NCBI RefSeq assembly: GCF_006335125.1
Contig: NZ_VDMO01000004.1
Span: 1 to 64,000, forward strand
DNA: 64,000 bases
Direction: 5' to 3'
Origin: Deinococcus radiopugnans ATCC 19172
GTDB lineage: Bacteria > Deinococcota > Deinococci > Deinococcales > Deinococcaceae
Shown here: positions 28,695 to 37,610 of the stretch, piece after piece
Numbering within the stretch: the stretch's first letter is position 1
Layout of the letters: each line of letters begins with the position of its first letter
Made by a program: the position numbers and the translations under genes
Notes under the pieces: generated by a model
Seen by the model: the letters and a program-made list of their open reading frames with translations, nothing else
Databases searched by the model: none
Told to the model about the DNA's origin: nothing

Positions 28695-29494
28695 GCGTTC
28701 GGTAACGTGGCCGTGACCAGCGCCCACTCGCCGTCCTCGCGCACGGTGACGGCCCCGAAGCCTTCACGGTCCAGGGCGGCGCGAACGAGGTCCAGCTTGC
28801 TCGTCAGGATGCCGGTCAGGATCAGCGGGGAGCCGGGGCGCAGCGCGGCGGCGTACTCGCCGGCCAGCAGATCGTGCAACTCGGCATAGAGGTTGGCGAC
28901 CAGCACGTCGAACACCTCGTCGGATTCGTCATCCAGGCCCAGGCTGCCTTCCGCGAAGGTCACGCGGCCTGTCGGCACGCCGTTGATGTCCGCGTTCTCG
29001 GTGGCGATGGGAATGGTCAGCGGATCGATGTCCAGCCCGGTGGCGTGGTCCGCGCCCAGCAGCGCCGCCGCGATGGCGAGGACGCCGCTGCCGGTGCCCA
29101 CGTCCAGCACCCGTGTGCCACTCAGGTCCAGGGCCGACAGCGCCTCCACCGCCATGCGCGTGGTGGCGTGGTGGCCGGTCCCGAAGGCCATGCCCGGCTC
29201 GATGATCAGGGGCACCTGTCCGTCTTCCACCTCATGGCGCAGCCACGGCGGCACGATGGTCACACGGCCCGCATGGACTGGCCGCAGCGTGGCCTTGAAC
29301 TGGGCCTGCCAGTCCTGCTCGGCCTCGTCGCGCCACTCGCCGTCCGCGATATCAGCGTCCAGTTCTGCGCGGGCGTCGAAGTAGGCGCGGATCAGCCCGG
29401 CGCGTTCTTCCAGGCCCGTCGCCCCCGCTTCCCACAGCAGGTCCAGATGCGCCTCGCGCGTTTCAAAGGTTCCAGGCAGGTGGTAGACCAGCAT
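28691..29494 (-). CDS. prmA: Ribosomal protein L11 methyltransferase
   Basis: Trimethylates ribosomal protein L11 using SAM. The 267-residue protein has the PrmA substrate loop [18 protein letters not shown], the SAM motif [15 protein letters not shown] and VANLYAELH in place of the NPPY-like motif. ATG 29494 is 7 bases after TAAACT (29507-29502). It is the first gene of a prmA-rsmE operon, a pairing seen in many bacteria. Confidence 0.93.
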   Translation of the reverse strand: MLVYHLPGTFETREAHLDLLWEAGATGLEERAGLIRAYFDARAELDADIADGEWRDEAEQDWQAQFKATLRPVHAGRVTIVPPWLRHEVEDGQVPLIIEPGMAFGTGHHATTRMAVEALSALDLSGTRVLDVGTGSGVLAIAAALLGADHATGLDIDPLTIPIATENADINGVPTGRVTFAEGSLGLDDESDEVFDVLVANLYAELHDLLAGEYAAALRPGSPLILTGILTSKLDLVRAALDREGFGAVTVREDGEWALVTATLPNA

Positions 29495-29669
29495 AGAGAG
29501 GAGTTTAAAGGTCTGAACGTCAAAAGGACGAAATGCGGAGGGCAATTCGGAAGGAGGGAAGCCAAACTACGACGCCAGAGCCAACCACACCCCGGCTCTC
29601 GTCCACCAAACCAGGTGGGATGTAGACGCCCGCACCGCCCCACAAGGCCCCGCCCCTATACTGCCGCGC

Positions 29670-30461
29670 ATGGAACTTGCCATTGTCGGCGTCGGAAAAC
29701 TGGGCCTGGCCCTGCTGGAGGGGGTGACAGCGCGCGGCGGCATCGCGCCCGCGCAGATCGGTCTGATCGACGCGAACACCGCCCGCGTGCAGGACATCGC
29801 CGCGCGCACCGGGGCGCGGGTCATCGCCCCGGCGGACCTGGGACAGGCCCAGCGCATCCTGATCAGCCTGCAACCGCGCGTGTTTCCCGAGACCAGCGAG
29901 TGGCTGGCGCAGGAAAACGCCGGGTACATCAGCACCATGGCCGGGGTCAGTGTGGCGAGCCTGGCGCGGCGGCTGGGCACGCAGCGGGTGGTGCGCGTGA
30001 TGCCCAATCTGGCCGCCACCATCGGGCTGTCGCAGACCGCCATCACCGGGCCGCGCGAGGCCGCCGATGCGGGCGACTTGGCCTTCGCGCACCACCTGTT
30101 CGGGGCGGTGGGCGACGCCTATGACCTGCCCGAACACCTGTTCAACGCCTTTACCGGCATGAGCGCCTCTGGCCCGGCCTACGCCGCCGTGGTGGCCGAG
30201 GCGCTGGCCGACGGCGGCGTCCGCATGGGCCTGCCACGCGTGCTGGCCAACGAACTGGCGGCCAAACTGCTGGTGGCCAGCGGCGAACTGCTGCAACGCC
30301 GCGCCCACCCCGGCATGCTCAAGGACGAGGTGGCCTCGCCCGGCGGCACCACCATCGCCGGACTGGCGGCGCTGGAAGCGGCGGGCGTGCGCGGCGGCCT
30401 GATGCACGCGGTGATCGAGGCCACCCGGCGCGGCACCGAACTGGGACTGGACCAGGAATAG
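29670..30461 (+). CDS. proC: Pyrroline-5-carboxylate reductase
   Basis: NADPH-dependent last step of proline synthesis, 263 residues. The Rossmann motif is [15 protein letters not shown], and the P5CR signature [16 protein letters not shown] is near residue 220. [16 protein letters not shown] marks the helical dimer domain. TATACT (29657-29662) lies 7 bases before the ATG with no ribosome binding site, a clear leaderless start. Confidence 0.93.
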   Translation: MELAIVGVGKLGLALLEGVTARGGIAPAQIGLIDANTARVQDIAARTGARVIAPADLGQAQRILISLQPRVFPETSEWLAQENAGYISTMAGVSVASLARRLGTQRVVRVMPNLAATIGLSQTAITGPREAADAGDLAFAHHLFGAVGDAYDLPEHLFNAFTGMSASGPAYAAVVAEALADGGVRMGLPRVLANELAAKLLVASGELLQRRAHPGMLKDEVASPGGTTIAGLAALEAAGVRGGLMHAVIEATRRGTELGLDQE

Positions 30462-30532
30462 CCTGAAGACGCGAACAGCCTTTCTCCAGCGTCAGAACGC
30501 CGTGAAGGTCCGCGCTCTAGGCTGGCCCGGCC

Positions 30533-31111
30533 ATGTCCGCTGACCAGAATCCTGCCCGCGCCCGTCTTCGCCTCTTGCCTGCGCTGCTGTTGGGCAGTCT
30601 GGCGTGGGCCGCCGCGCAGGGCGGGGCCTACCCCAACTATTACCCGCACGCCTCCGGCATTCACTGGACCTACAGCAACGGCGAGACGCAGGTGGTGGGC
30701 CCCGCCGTGACGCACCGGGGCGTGCGGGTGGTGCCGGTCAGCCACCAGTTCGGGGGTCAGACGTTCACGCAGGACCTGCTGGAGTACCGCCCCGACGGCA
30801 GCGTGTGGCTGCGCGGCGTTAACGTGGGCGGACGGTTGAGCTGGTACGCTGCGCCCCTCAACGTCTACCCGCCCGCGCCGCTCGTGCCCGGCCAGCGCTG
30901 GAGCAGCGGCAGTGGCGCCCTGAAAGCCAACAGCGCCGTGACGGGCGTGGCCGCCGTTGACGCGGCGGGCCGCAAATACAACGCCCTGAGAATCCGCACC
31001 GAGACCACTCTGGACGGGCAGGTCAGCGTGCGGACCGTGTATTTCGTGCCCGGTCTGGGCGTGGTGCGCCACGAGACGGCGGACGGCAGCCGGGCGGAGC
31101 TGCTGCGCTAG
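30533..31111 (+). CDS. Secreted protein of unknown function
   Basis: A 192-residue protein with a signal peptide (LRLLPALLLGSLAWAAAQ). The mature part is beta-rich: GIHWTYSNGETQVV, then RWSSGSGALKAN and YFVPGLGVVRHE. The last segment resembles lipoproteins whose ending describes a precursor-derived beta sandwich. TAGGCT is 9 bases before the ATG. No family is recognised. It lies between proC and pyrE on the same strand. Confidence 0.65.
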   Translation: MSADQNPARARLRLLPALLLGSLAWAAAQGGAYPNYYPHASGIHWTYSNGETQVVGPAVTHRGVRVVPVSHQFGGQTFTQDLLEYRPDGSVWLRGVNVGGRLSWYAAPLNVYPPAPLVPGQRWSSGSGALKANSAVTGVAAVDAAGRKYNALRIRTETTLDGQVSVRTVYFVPGLGVVRHETADGSRAELLR

Positions 31112-31213
31112 CGCCCTGACCACCCCGCCTGCGTTCCGTCGTCGCCGCGTGACGGGGGCGACCTCCCGCGCCGGCCCGCACGCCTGACGCAGCGGGAATG
31201 CGATACTTCCGGC

Positions 31214-31783
31214 ATGGACGTTCTCGCGCTGTACCGTCAGGCCGGGGCCTACCACGAGGGGCATTTTCTGCTCGCCAGTGGCCGCCACAGCCCCAAATTC
31301 CTGCAAAGCACCACTGTGCTGCAATACCCGCACCTGACCGGCCAGATCGCCGCCGCGATGGCCCAGAAACTCATGGACGCGGGCGTGCAGGCCAGCCTGC
31401 TGATCGGTCCCGCGATGGGCGGCGTGGTGCTGGCCTACGAGGTGGCGCGGCATTACGGCGGCGACGACGTCCGAGCCATTTTTGCCGAGAAGGACGGGCA
31501 GGGCGGCATGAAGATCCGGGAGGCGTTCACGGTGGCGCCGGGTGAGCCGTTCATCGCCGTGGAGGACGTGCTGACCACCGGGGGCAGCGTCCTGAAAGCC
31601 GTGCGCGCCGCCGAGGCCGCCGGGGGCAAATGCGCGGCCATCGCCTGCATCGTGGACCGCCGCGCCGTGGACGGCCCGCTGGACGGCCATCCGCTGGTGT
31701 CGCTGACCCGGCTGGTCTTCGACACCTACCCGCCGGACGAGGTGCCGGACTGGCTGGCCGAGCTACCGCTGCAGGAGATCTGA
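31214..31783 (+). CDS. pyrE: Orotate phosphoribosyltransferase
   Basis: Transfers phosphoribosyl from PRPP to orotate in pyrimidine synthesis, 189 residues. The hood start is EGHFLLASGRHSPKF and the PRPP loop is FIAVEDVLTTGGSVLKAV. GATACT (31202-31207) precedes the ATG by 6 bases. The stop is followed within two bases by a family A repeat. Confidence 0.93.
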   Translation: MDVLALYRQAGAYHEGHFLLASGRHSPKFLQSTTVLQYPHLTGQIAAAMAQKLMDAGVQASLLIGPAMGGVVLAYEVARHYGGDDVRAIFAEKDGQGGMKIREAFTVAPGEPFIAVEDVLTTGGSVLKAVRAAEAAGGKCAAIACIVDRRAVDGPLDGHPLVSLTRLVFDTYPPDEVPDWLAELPLQEI

Positions 31784-31784
31784 A

Positions 31785-31926
31785 GCGGACTCCGAGTCAA
31801 TCGTTTGCCCCTCGGGGAAGTGCCGATTGCCAACTCCATGCCCCGAACCCGCTCCTCTCCTTCTCTATCGCTTTGCAAGCCCGCTCGGACTGAGTCACTT
31901 CGTCAAGGATTCAATCGGAGTCCGCC
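31785..31926 (+). repeat. Repeat family A, divergent copy (copy 3)
   Basis: Begins GCGGACTCCGAGTCAATCG directly after the pyrE stop and ends CAATCGGAGTCCGCCT. The ends are inverted but the interior has drifted and lacks the usual CGGGACAGC core. Confidence 0.65.
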
Positions 31927-32045
31927 TGGGTCGAACACACGGGTCATAAACTTCACCGTTCCCTGGACAGCGCCGACAGCCCAAAAGGGGATGCTGTCCA
32001 GAAAGGGCGGCAGGCCCAGCGTTCTCAGCCCCATAATGACCCCGG

Positions 32046-32915
32046 ATGCGCCGCCCTTCCCTTCCCCCCATTCCGGCGCTGCTGCTGTCCATGCTGAGCA
32101 TTCAGGCGGGCGCGGCCTACGCCAAAACGCTGTTCCCGCTGATCGGCCCGCTGGGCACCACCGGGCTGCGCGTGGGGCTGGCCGCCGGCATCCTGATGGT
32201 GATTTTCCGGCCCAACCTGCGCCTGCTGACACGGCGCGACTGGCAGGCTGTGATTCCCTACGGCGCGGTGCTGGGCCTGATGAACCTGACGTATTACCTG
32301 TCGCTGGAGCGGCTGCCGCTGGCGATTGCCGTGACGCTGGAATTCCTGGGGCCTTTGTTGCTGGCGGCGGCGCTGTCGCGGCGGGCGCTGGACTTCCTGT
32401 GGGTGGCGCTGGCCGGGGCGGGCATCTGGCTGATCTCACCGCACGGCACCGCAGGCGCGCTCGATCCCATCGGCGTGGCGCTGGCGCTGGTGGCGGGAGC
32501 GTTCTGGGCCGCCTACATCCTGCTGGGCGGCGCGGTGGGGCGGCGGCTGCCCGGCACGACGGGCGTGGCGGTGGGGATGCTGGTGGCCGCCGCCGTGTGC
32601 GTGCCGTTCGGGGTGGCGCAGGCGGGCACAGCGCTGCTGGCTCCGGGCGTGCTGCTGACCGGCCTGGGCGTGGCCGCGCTGTCCAGCGCCCTGCCCTACA
32701 GCCTGGAGATGCGCGCCCTGCGGCTGGTGCCCCCACGCGTCTTCGGCGTGATGATGAGCGTCGAGCCCGCGATGGGCGCCGTGTGCGGCCTGCTGTTTCT
32801 GGGCGAGGCGCTGCTGGGCCTGCAATGGCTCGCGATTGCCTGCGTGATTCTGGCCAGCGCGGGCATCAACCTGACCACGCCGCGCCCGGTGCCCGTGGTG
32901 GAGCCGGTGAACTAG
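32046..32915 (+). CDS. EamA family exporter (RhtA-like)
   Basis: A 289-residue transporter with ten helices in two EamA halves. SIQAGAAYAKTLFPLIG at the start and the conserved SVEPAMGAVCGLLFLGE in the second half resemble RhtA threonine/homoserine exporters, so an amino acid substrate is plausible. CATAAT lies 8 bases before ATG 32046. The stop is 3 bases from a family A repeat. Confidence 0.8.
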   Translation: MRRPSLPPIPALLLSMLSIQAGAAYAKTLFPLIGPLGTTGLRVGLAAGILMVIFRPNLRLLTRRDWQAVIPYGAVLGLMNLTYYLSLERLPLAIAVTLEFLGPLLLAAALSRRALDFLWVALAGAGIWLISPHGTAGALDPIGVALALVAGAFWAAYILLGGAVGRRLPGTTGVAVGMLVAAAVCVPFGVAQAGTALLAPGVLLTGLGVAALSSALPYSLEMRALRLVPPRVFGVMMSVEPAMGAVCGLLFLGEALLGLQWLAIACVILASAGINLTTPRPVPVVEPVN

Positions 32916-32918
32916 CCC

Positions 32919-33047
32919 ATACGGACTGCCGTTGGTAACGCGGCAGAAATCGGGACAGCGCCGATGTCCACACTCCACGTCCGGAACCCCTCTTTCTCCT
33001 GCTCGGATGTCCAGATGTTTTCAACACCTTTCCATCGGAGTCCGTAT
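32919..33047 (+). repeat. Repeat family A (copy 4)
   Basis: About 129 bp from ATACGGACTGCCG to CATCGGAGTCCGTAT between convergent genes. The core GAAATCGGGACAGCGCCGAT is present but its stem is degenerate. The end of the repeat forms part of the stop codon of the methyltransferase gene on the other strand. Confidence 0.85.
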
Positions 33048-33820
33048 CAGGTGGGTTTGCGGGCCACGAACAACACCCGCGTGAAGGCGTAGAACACCCG
33101 CTCGCCGGGAAAGGCGTCCGTCAATTTCTGGAGGTACGCCGCCTCAAACCGCCGCCCGGTCTCTGTATCCAGCCGCGAGAGGTACGGCACCAGCGCCGTG
33201 CCGCGCGTCCAGTCCAGCAGGCCCGCCGCGCCGTCCAGCACCACCGGGTAGACCCGGCTGAGGGCCGTGATGTCCGTGGCCCCCAGCGCGTCCAGCGTCT
33301 CGGCGTAGGCGGCGGGCGTCAAGACCGGCGAGGCTCCATGCGCCGGGCCGAAGCGCGTGAAGCCGCCCAGTTCAGCGCGGAAGTCATCCGCCGTTGCCGA
33401 CAGCAGGCGGTGCGAGGCGTGATCATGGTTGGCGGGCACCTGCACCGCCAGCACGCCGCCGGGGCGCAGGCGCGGCCACAGGCGGGCCAGCAACGTGGGG
33501 TGATCGGGCAGCCACTGCAGCGCCGCGTTGGAATACATCAGATCGTAGGTGCCGTCCAGTTCGAGGATAGTTCCCCCCTCGAAGCGCAGGTTGGGGGCAC
33601 TGTGTTCCCGCGCCCGCGCCAGCATCTCCGGGCTGCTGTCCAGGCCCAGCACCCGCGCCGCCGGAAAACGGGCGGCCAGCGCGGCGGCCTGCTCGCCCGT
33701 CCCGCAGCCCAGATCGACGATCTCGCGGTAAGGCCCGTCCGGCAGCATCGCCTGAAGATCGCGGGCGGGGGCGCTGCGGGCCTCTTTGAAACGGTGGTAC
33801 TGATCCGGGTTCCAGGTCAT
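33047..33820 (-). CDS. tam: Trans-aconitate 2-methyltransferase-like protein
   Basis: SAM-dependent methyltransferase of 257 residues. The opening MTWNPDQYHRFKEAR is the signature of Tam, which methylates trans-aconitate, a spontaneous TCA-cycle by-product inhibiting aconitase. SAM motifs are IVDLGCGTGEQAAALA and VLGLDSSPEML, and DLMYSNAALQWLPDH is also shared with Tam. TAAGCT (33832-33827) plus 6 bases supports the start. The TGA stop lies at the boundary of the family A repeat. Confidence 0.85.
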   Translation of the reverse strand: MTWNPDQYHRFKEARSAPARDLQAMLPDGPYREIVDLGCGTGEQAAALAARFPAARVLGLDSSPEMLARAREHSAPNLRFEGGTILELDGTYDLMYSNAALQWLPDHPTLLARLWPRLRPGGVLAVQVPANHDHASHRLLSATADDFRAELGGFTRFGPAHGASPVLTPAAYAETLDALGATDITALSRVYPVVLDGAAGLLDWTRGTALVPYLSRLDTETGRRFEAAYLQKLTDAFPGERVFYAFTRVLFVARKPT

Positions 33821-33932
33821 AGCACGAGCTTAAGGGTAGAGGATTTCAGAGTGTGCGTACCCTGGTGGTAACAGCCGGGACTCTCCCCTGTCAGTCTCCT
33901 GGGACGATGCGAATGCTCTAGACTCCGCAGCA

Positions 33933-34640
33933 ATGTTGGCAATTATCGGCGCGATGGACGAAGAAATCGAGTTGTTGCTGGGTGATCTGCAGGGGCGTCA
34001 GGAGCTGGCCTACCCCGGCGCCACGCTGTACCGGGGACAGCTGGACGGCACGGACATCCTGCTCACGCGCGGCGGCATCGGCAAGGTGAACGCGGCCCTG
34101 ACCACCGCGCATCTGCTGGCGGCGGGGGCCACGCGCCTCATCTTTACCGGGGTGGCCGGGGGCGTGCACCCTGACCTGCGGGTGGGCGACATCGTGGTCA
34201 GCACCGATTGCGTGCAGCACGACGTGGACGTGACCGCGCTGGGGTACGCGCTGGGCACTGTGCCGGGGGAAGCGCCCGCCTGGGCCGCCGACAAGACGTT
34301 GCGGGCGGCGGCCGTGGCAGCAGCAGGTGAGGTGTCCGGGGTGCGCGTGATCGAGGGCCGGGTTGCCAGTGGGGATCAGTTCATCGCCTCGCCGGAGGGG
34401 GTGCGGCGGCTGCAAACGGTCTTCGACGCCGCCTGCGCCGAGATGGAGGGGGCCGCCGTCGCGCAGGTGTGCGCCAAGGCGAGCGTGCCCTTCGTGATCA
34501 TCCGCAGCGTCAGCGATACGGCGGACGGCAGCGCGGGCGTGGACTACCGAGAGTTCATGCCGCAGGTGGCCCGCCACGCCAAGGCCGTGGTGCGCGGCAT
34601 GCTGGCCCGCCTGAGCCCCGCCGCTGATGACGACACCTGA
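33933..34640 (+). CDS. mtnN: 5'-methylthioadenosine/S-adenosylhomocysteine nucleosidase
   Basis: Hydrolyses MTA and SAH to recycle methylation by-products, 235 residues. The start IIGAMDEEIELLLGDL, the core FTGVAGGVHPDLRVGDIVVS, the substrate glutamate in CAEMEGAAVAQV and the catalytic aspartate in IRSVSDTADG are all seen. TAGACT (33919-33924) is 8 bases before the ATG. The 3' end overlaps lrgA by 14 bases, so the three genes mtnN, lrgA and lrgB form an operon. Confidence 0.93.
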   Translation: MLAIIGAMDEEIELLLGDLQGRQELAYPGATLYRGQLDGTDILLTRGGIGKVNAALTTAHLLAAGATRLIFTGVAGGVHPDLRVGDIVVSTDCVQHDVDVTALGYALGTVPGEAPAWAADKTLRAAAVAAAGEVSGVRVIEGRVASGDQFIASPEGVRRLQTVFDAACAEMEGAAVAQVCAKASVPFVIIRSVSDTADGSAGVDYREFMPQVARHAKAVVRGMLARLSPAADDDT

Positions 34641-35031
34641 ACCCTCCACCACGGCCCGCCTCTCGGCCCCGGTGCGCTTCGTGCTGGGCCTGGGCGTGCT
34701 GGTGGGCTTTTCCGCCGCCGGACAGGCGCTGGTGACTGTGACCGGGCTGCCGCTGCCGGGCTCGGTGGTGGGGCTGGCGCTGCTGTGGGCGGCGCTGGGG
34801 CTGAAAATCGTGCGCCTGCACTGGATCGCGGACGCCGCCGACGGGCTACTGGGCATCCTGGGCCTGCTGTTCGTCCCGGCCACGGTGGGCTTTATCGGCT
34901 ACCTGTCCGCCGGGGCCGAGTGGGGGCTGTGGCTGCTGGTGATGACGGCGGGCCTGCTGCTGGGCGGCGGCGTAGCCGGGGTGCTGGCCTCGCGGCTGGC
35001 GCGGCCTGAGCCGCCGCCCACTGAGGCTTAG
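34627..35031 (+). CDS. lrgA: LrgA/CidA family holin-like protein
   Basis: A 134-residue membrane protein with four helices. GLPLPGSVVGLALLWAAL and LLFVPATVGFIGYLS are the typical LrgA core. With LrgB it forms a system linked in other bacteria to murein hydrolase control or to small-molecule export. It starts 14 bases inside mtnN and ends one base before lrgB. Confidence 0.85.
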   Translation: MTTPEPSTTARLSAPVRFVLGLGVLVGFSAAGQALVTVTGLPLPGSVVGLALLWAALGLKIVRLHWIADAADGLLGILGLLFVPATVGFIGYLSAGAEWGLWLLVMTAGLLLGGGVAGVLASRLARPEPPPTEA

Positions 35032-35032
35032 C

Positions 35033-35695
35033 GTGGCCTGGATCGCCCTGACCCTGATCGCCTTCGCGCTGGGTGTGGTGTTGCAGGCGCGGGTGCGCTC
35101 GCCGCTGGCGAACCCCACGCTGGTCGCCACCCTGATCGTTGCGGCGGTGCTGTTGGTGGGCGGCATTCCGCATGCGGACTATTTGAAGGAAGTCCAGCCG
35201 CTGACCGCGCTGCTGGCCCCGGCCATCGTGGCGCTGGCGGTGCCGATGTATCGCCTGCGGGCGCTGCTGGCGCGGCAGTGGCGCTCGCTGGTGATCGGCG
35301 GCCTGAGCGGCACGCTGGTAGGGGTGGGGGCCGACGTGCTGTTCTCGCGCGTGCTGGGGCTGGGGGACGAGGCCCGGCGCTCGCTGCTGACCGCCCCTGC
35401 CACCAGCCCGGTGGCCTTGCAACTGGCGCAGTTCACGGGCGCGCCGCCCGCGCTGGCCGCCACGTTGGCGGTGCTCTCGGGGCTGGTGGGGGCGCTGATC
35501 CTGCCCGGCTTTCTGACCCTGATCGGCGTGCGGCACCCGCTGGCGCGGGGGCTGGCCATTGGCGCGGTGTCGCACGGCGTCGGCACCGCCCGCGCCCGCG
35601 AGGAAGGGGAGGCCACCGGGGCGGCCAGTTCGATTGGCATGGGACTGGCCGCCTTGCTGGTGACGCTGGTGGTGGCGGGCGTGGGCCGGGGCTAG
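35033..35695 (+). CDS. lrgB: LrgB family membrane protein
   Basis: Partner of LrgA, 220 residues with six to seven helices. Family motifs are LLAPAIVALAVPMYR, LTAPATSPVALQLAQFTG and RGLAIGAVSHGVGTARAREEGE. GTG 35033 follows the lrgA stop by one base, so translation is coupled. Plant and bacterial relatives transport glycolate or glycerate, so a transport role is possible. Confidence 0.88.
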   Translation: MAWIALTLIAFALGVVLQARVRSPLANPTLVATLIVAAVLLVGGIPHADYLKEVQPLTALLAPAIVALAVPMYRLRALLARQWRSLVIGGLSGTLVGVGADVLFSRVLGLGDEARRSLLTAPATSPVALQLAQFTGAPPALAATLAVLSGLVGALILPGFLTLIGVRHPLARGLAIGAVSHGVGTARAREEGEATGAASSIGMGLAALLVTLVVAGVGRG

Positions 35696-35724
35696 GGGCT
35701 GAAGACTGGACGGCGAAGAGGGCC

Positions 35725-36025
35725 TCAAAATCGTCGAGGAGGGTGGGCGCATCCTCTCCAGCCGCCCACCTGCAACCGCTGGCCCAGACGCACCGCTGCC
35801 GATTCCTGCCCGATCTGGGCTGACCAGAACGCATCATCCGGCTGGGGGGAAAGGGAGACAGCCTGAACAGGGCCGCCGTGGTTCTCTGCGTCGAGAATCT
35901 GATCGCAGCTCACTCCCAGCCGCCCGATTGTCACGCCCCACGCCCTGCTTCTTGATGCCCCTCCAGCCAGACATGTTTCCCACAGCGCGCAGTTCGCCGA
36001 TGCATACGCTCAGCAGCTTCAGGTC
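35725..36025 (-). pseudogene. Frameshifted, truncated MOSC protein remnant
   Basis: Reading right to left, one frame gives LKLLSVCIGELRAVGNMSG and the residues GIKKQ. A one-base slip near 35934 then moves to a second frame giving VTIGRLGVSCDQILDAENHG, then GPVQAVSL and DAFWSAQIG. Together they follow the order of MOSC proteins such as the gene at 23617 (SVNVGQPSAV, GIDKRP, DTRNHGGPDQAVYLY). The conserved cofactor-cysteine region is missing, and the frame stops at 35725. It fills much of the gap between lrgB and the DoxX gene. Confidence 0.65.
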
Positions 36026-36060
36026 AGAGAATCGGGCAGACCGCCATACTATTGACAAAC

Positions 36061-36096
36061 GAGAAGCACCCGGACGAGCGTTGTCCGGATGCTTCT
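36061..36096 (-). terminator. Hairpin terminator after the DoxX gene
   Basis: AGAAGCAYCCGGAC and its complement flank a short loop just past the DoxX stop. It is flanked by T-containing sequence on both sides and could act bidirectionally. Confidence 0.7.
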
Positions 36097-36108
36097 TTCG
36101 CCCAGCGA

Positions 36109-36714
36109 CTAGCGGACGGGATCGCCCTGGCGCGGGCGCACCGGATCGGCCAGGACAGTATCCGGGTGTTCCATCACGCCGAAGCGCGGCAGAATCCAGC
36201 GATCCAGGCCCCACCAGCCGGCCACGCGCCAGCCCAACACCAGCCACGTCGCCAGAATGAACAGCAGCGGGTTGCTGCTGACCGTGCCCGCCAGCAGGAA
36301 GTTGGCGTTCAGGAAGCCGCCGAAGAAGGCCGCGATGCCCGTGAACAACCCCAGAATCAGCGCGATGCCCACCAGCAGTTCGCCGTAGGCCACCATGTAC
36401 GAGAATACAGTCGCATTGGGCAGGGCCACGTTCTCCACGAACCACGCGTACCAGCCGGCCACGTCGGGGTGGTCGCCGCCCGACTTGGCGACTGCGCCGT
36501 TCAGAAAGCCGCTGACGGCCACGCCAGCCTTCTCGCCCACCCAGACCCCGGCGGGGTTGGTGATCTTGCCCCAGCCCGCGCTGAGCCATTCGTAGCCCAC
36601 GTACAGACGCAGGATCAACCACAGCGGAGCCAGACGAGGATCGGCGAACAGCACGCGCGAGATGGCGGGTTCTCTGAGGGTGGCGGGTGTGGCGGTGGGG
36701 GGAAGGGTGGTCAT
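36109..36714 (-). CDS. DoxX family membrane protein
   Basis: A 201-residue protein with about four helices. LWLILRLYVGYEWLSAGWGK is the DoxX/DoxD start, and MVAYGELLVGIALILGLFTG and FGGFLNANFLLAGTVSSNP are conserved helices. DoxD proteins act with thiosulfate:quinone oxidoreductase or in membrane redox stress. ATG 36714 follows AGGAGG by 6 bases. It is divergent from a TetR gene, which may control it. Confidence 0.85.
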   Translation of the reverse strand: MTTLPPTATPATLREPAISRVLFADPRLAPLWLILRLYVGYEWLSAGWGKITNPAGVWVGEKAGVAVSGFLNGAVAKSGGDHPDVAGWYAWFVENVALPNATVFSYMVAYGELLVGIALILGLFTGIAAFFGGFLNANFLLAGTVSSNPLLFILATWLVLGWRVAGWWGLDRWILPRFGVMEHPDTVLADPVRPRQGDPVR

Positions 36715-36815
36715 GGTGGGCCTCCTGAGCAGGGCGGAAGGGGAAGGCCTCGCTCCTGCTGCGTCCGTAGCCTGTGCCCGGCGCATTACAGCGGCATTAC
36801 CTGAAGAGAGGCAGG

Positions 36816-36844
36816 TTGACTCCCCACGCCCCAGCCCCGATGCT
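36816..36844 (+). promoter_or_regulatory. Promoter of the divergent TetR gene
   Basis: TTGACT (36816-36821), 17 bases, GATGCT (36839-36844), 10 bases before ATG 36855. Just upstream GCATTAC occurs twice (36783 and 36794), a possible operator half-site. Confidence 0.55.
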
Positions 36845-36854
36845 GGGAAGTCTT

Positions 36855-37454
36855 ATGGCCCGCACCGTCAACCCCATTCAGGACCGCGCCCGCCGCTCGG
36901 CGCTGGAACAGGCCGCGTACCTGGCGCTGTACGAGCGCGGCTACGCGGGGGTGACGCTGGCCAACATCGCCGAGCACGCCGGGGTCAGCCGGGGCACGCT
37001 GGTGTACCACTTCGGCAGCCGGGCCGGGCTGCTCGCGGCGGTGATGCGGCGGTTCACGCGCACCATCACAGTGGCGACGCGCCGCGCGCTGCGGCTGGCC
37101 GAGACTCCCGACGCCAAACTGCGTGCCTTCGTCGAGAACCAGTTCTACGGCGTCCAGAACACCCGGCGCTTCTACACGGTGTCGCTGGATTTCCTGGCGG
37201 CGGCCACCCGCGATCCCGAACTGATGGCCGTGCAGCGTGACTTTCTCAAACAGACGCTGGAACTGGATCTGGAACTCGCGCGGCTGGCCGGAGAGGACGG
37301 CGCGCCGACGCGGGCGCGGCAACTGCGGGCGCTGGTGGAGGGCCTCAGCGTGCGCTTTCTGGCCGACGCGCATCCCGATCTGGCCGCCTACCGCGCCGAC
37401 TGCCTGGGCGGCCTGCGGGCCATTCTGGGCTGGGATTATACGGACTCCGATTGA
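36855..37454 (+). CDS. TetR family regulator ending inside a repeat
   Basis: A 199-residue TetR regulator with HTH LANIAEHAGVSRGTLVYHFGS and a C-terminal domain containing RRFYTVSLDFLAAATRDPEL, as in several TetR_C families. It is divergent from the DoxX gene. The final residues YTDSD and the TGA stop are encoded by the left end of a family A repeat (starting 37438), so insertion has replaced the original 3' end. An in-frame upstream start is rejected because it includes the promoter. Confidence 0.85.
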   Translation: MARTVNPIQDRARRSALEQAAYLALYERGYAGVTLANIAEHAGVSRGTLVYHFGSRAGLLAAVMRRFTRTITVATRRALRLAETPDAKLRAFVENQFYGVQNTRRFYTVSLDFLAAATRDPELMAVQRDFLKQTLELDLELARLAGEDGAPTRARQLRALVEGLSVRFLADAHPDLAAYRADCLGGLRAILGWDYTDSD

Positions 37455-37610
37455 ATCCTTTGCAAAACGATGAAATCCGAGCGAGAGGAATAGCGTCCTC
37501 ATGGGCGTCTGTTCATGACGATAGCGAGCAGGAGAAAGACTAGTTCCGGGCGTGGAGTTTGCAAATCGGCGCTGTCCCGATTTGTAAACGAAACAGACGG
37601 AATCCGTCTT
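37438..37610 (+). repeat. Repeat family A (copy 5)
   Basis: About 173 bp from ATACGGACTCCGATTGA to GACGGAATCCGTC. It holds a strong hairpin, GCAAATCGG and CCGATTTGT around CGCTGTC. It lies between convergent genes and provides the stop codon of both. Confidence 0.88.
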
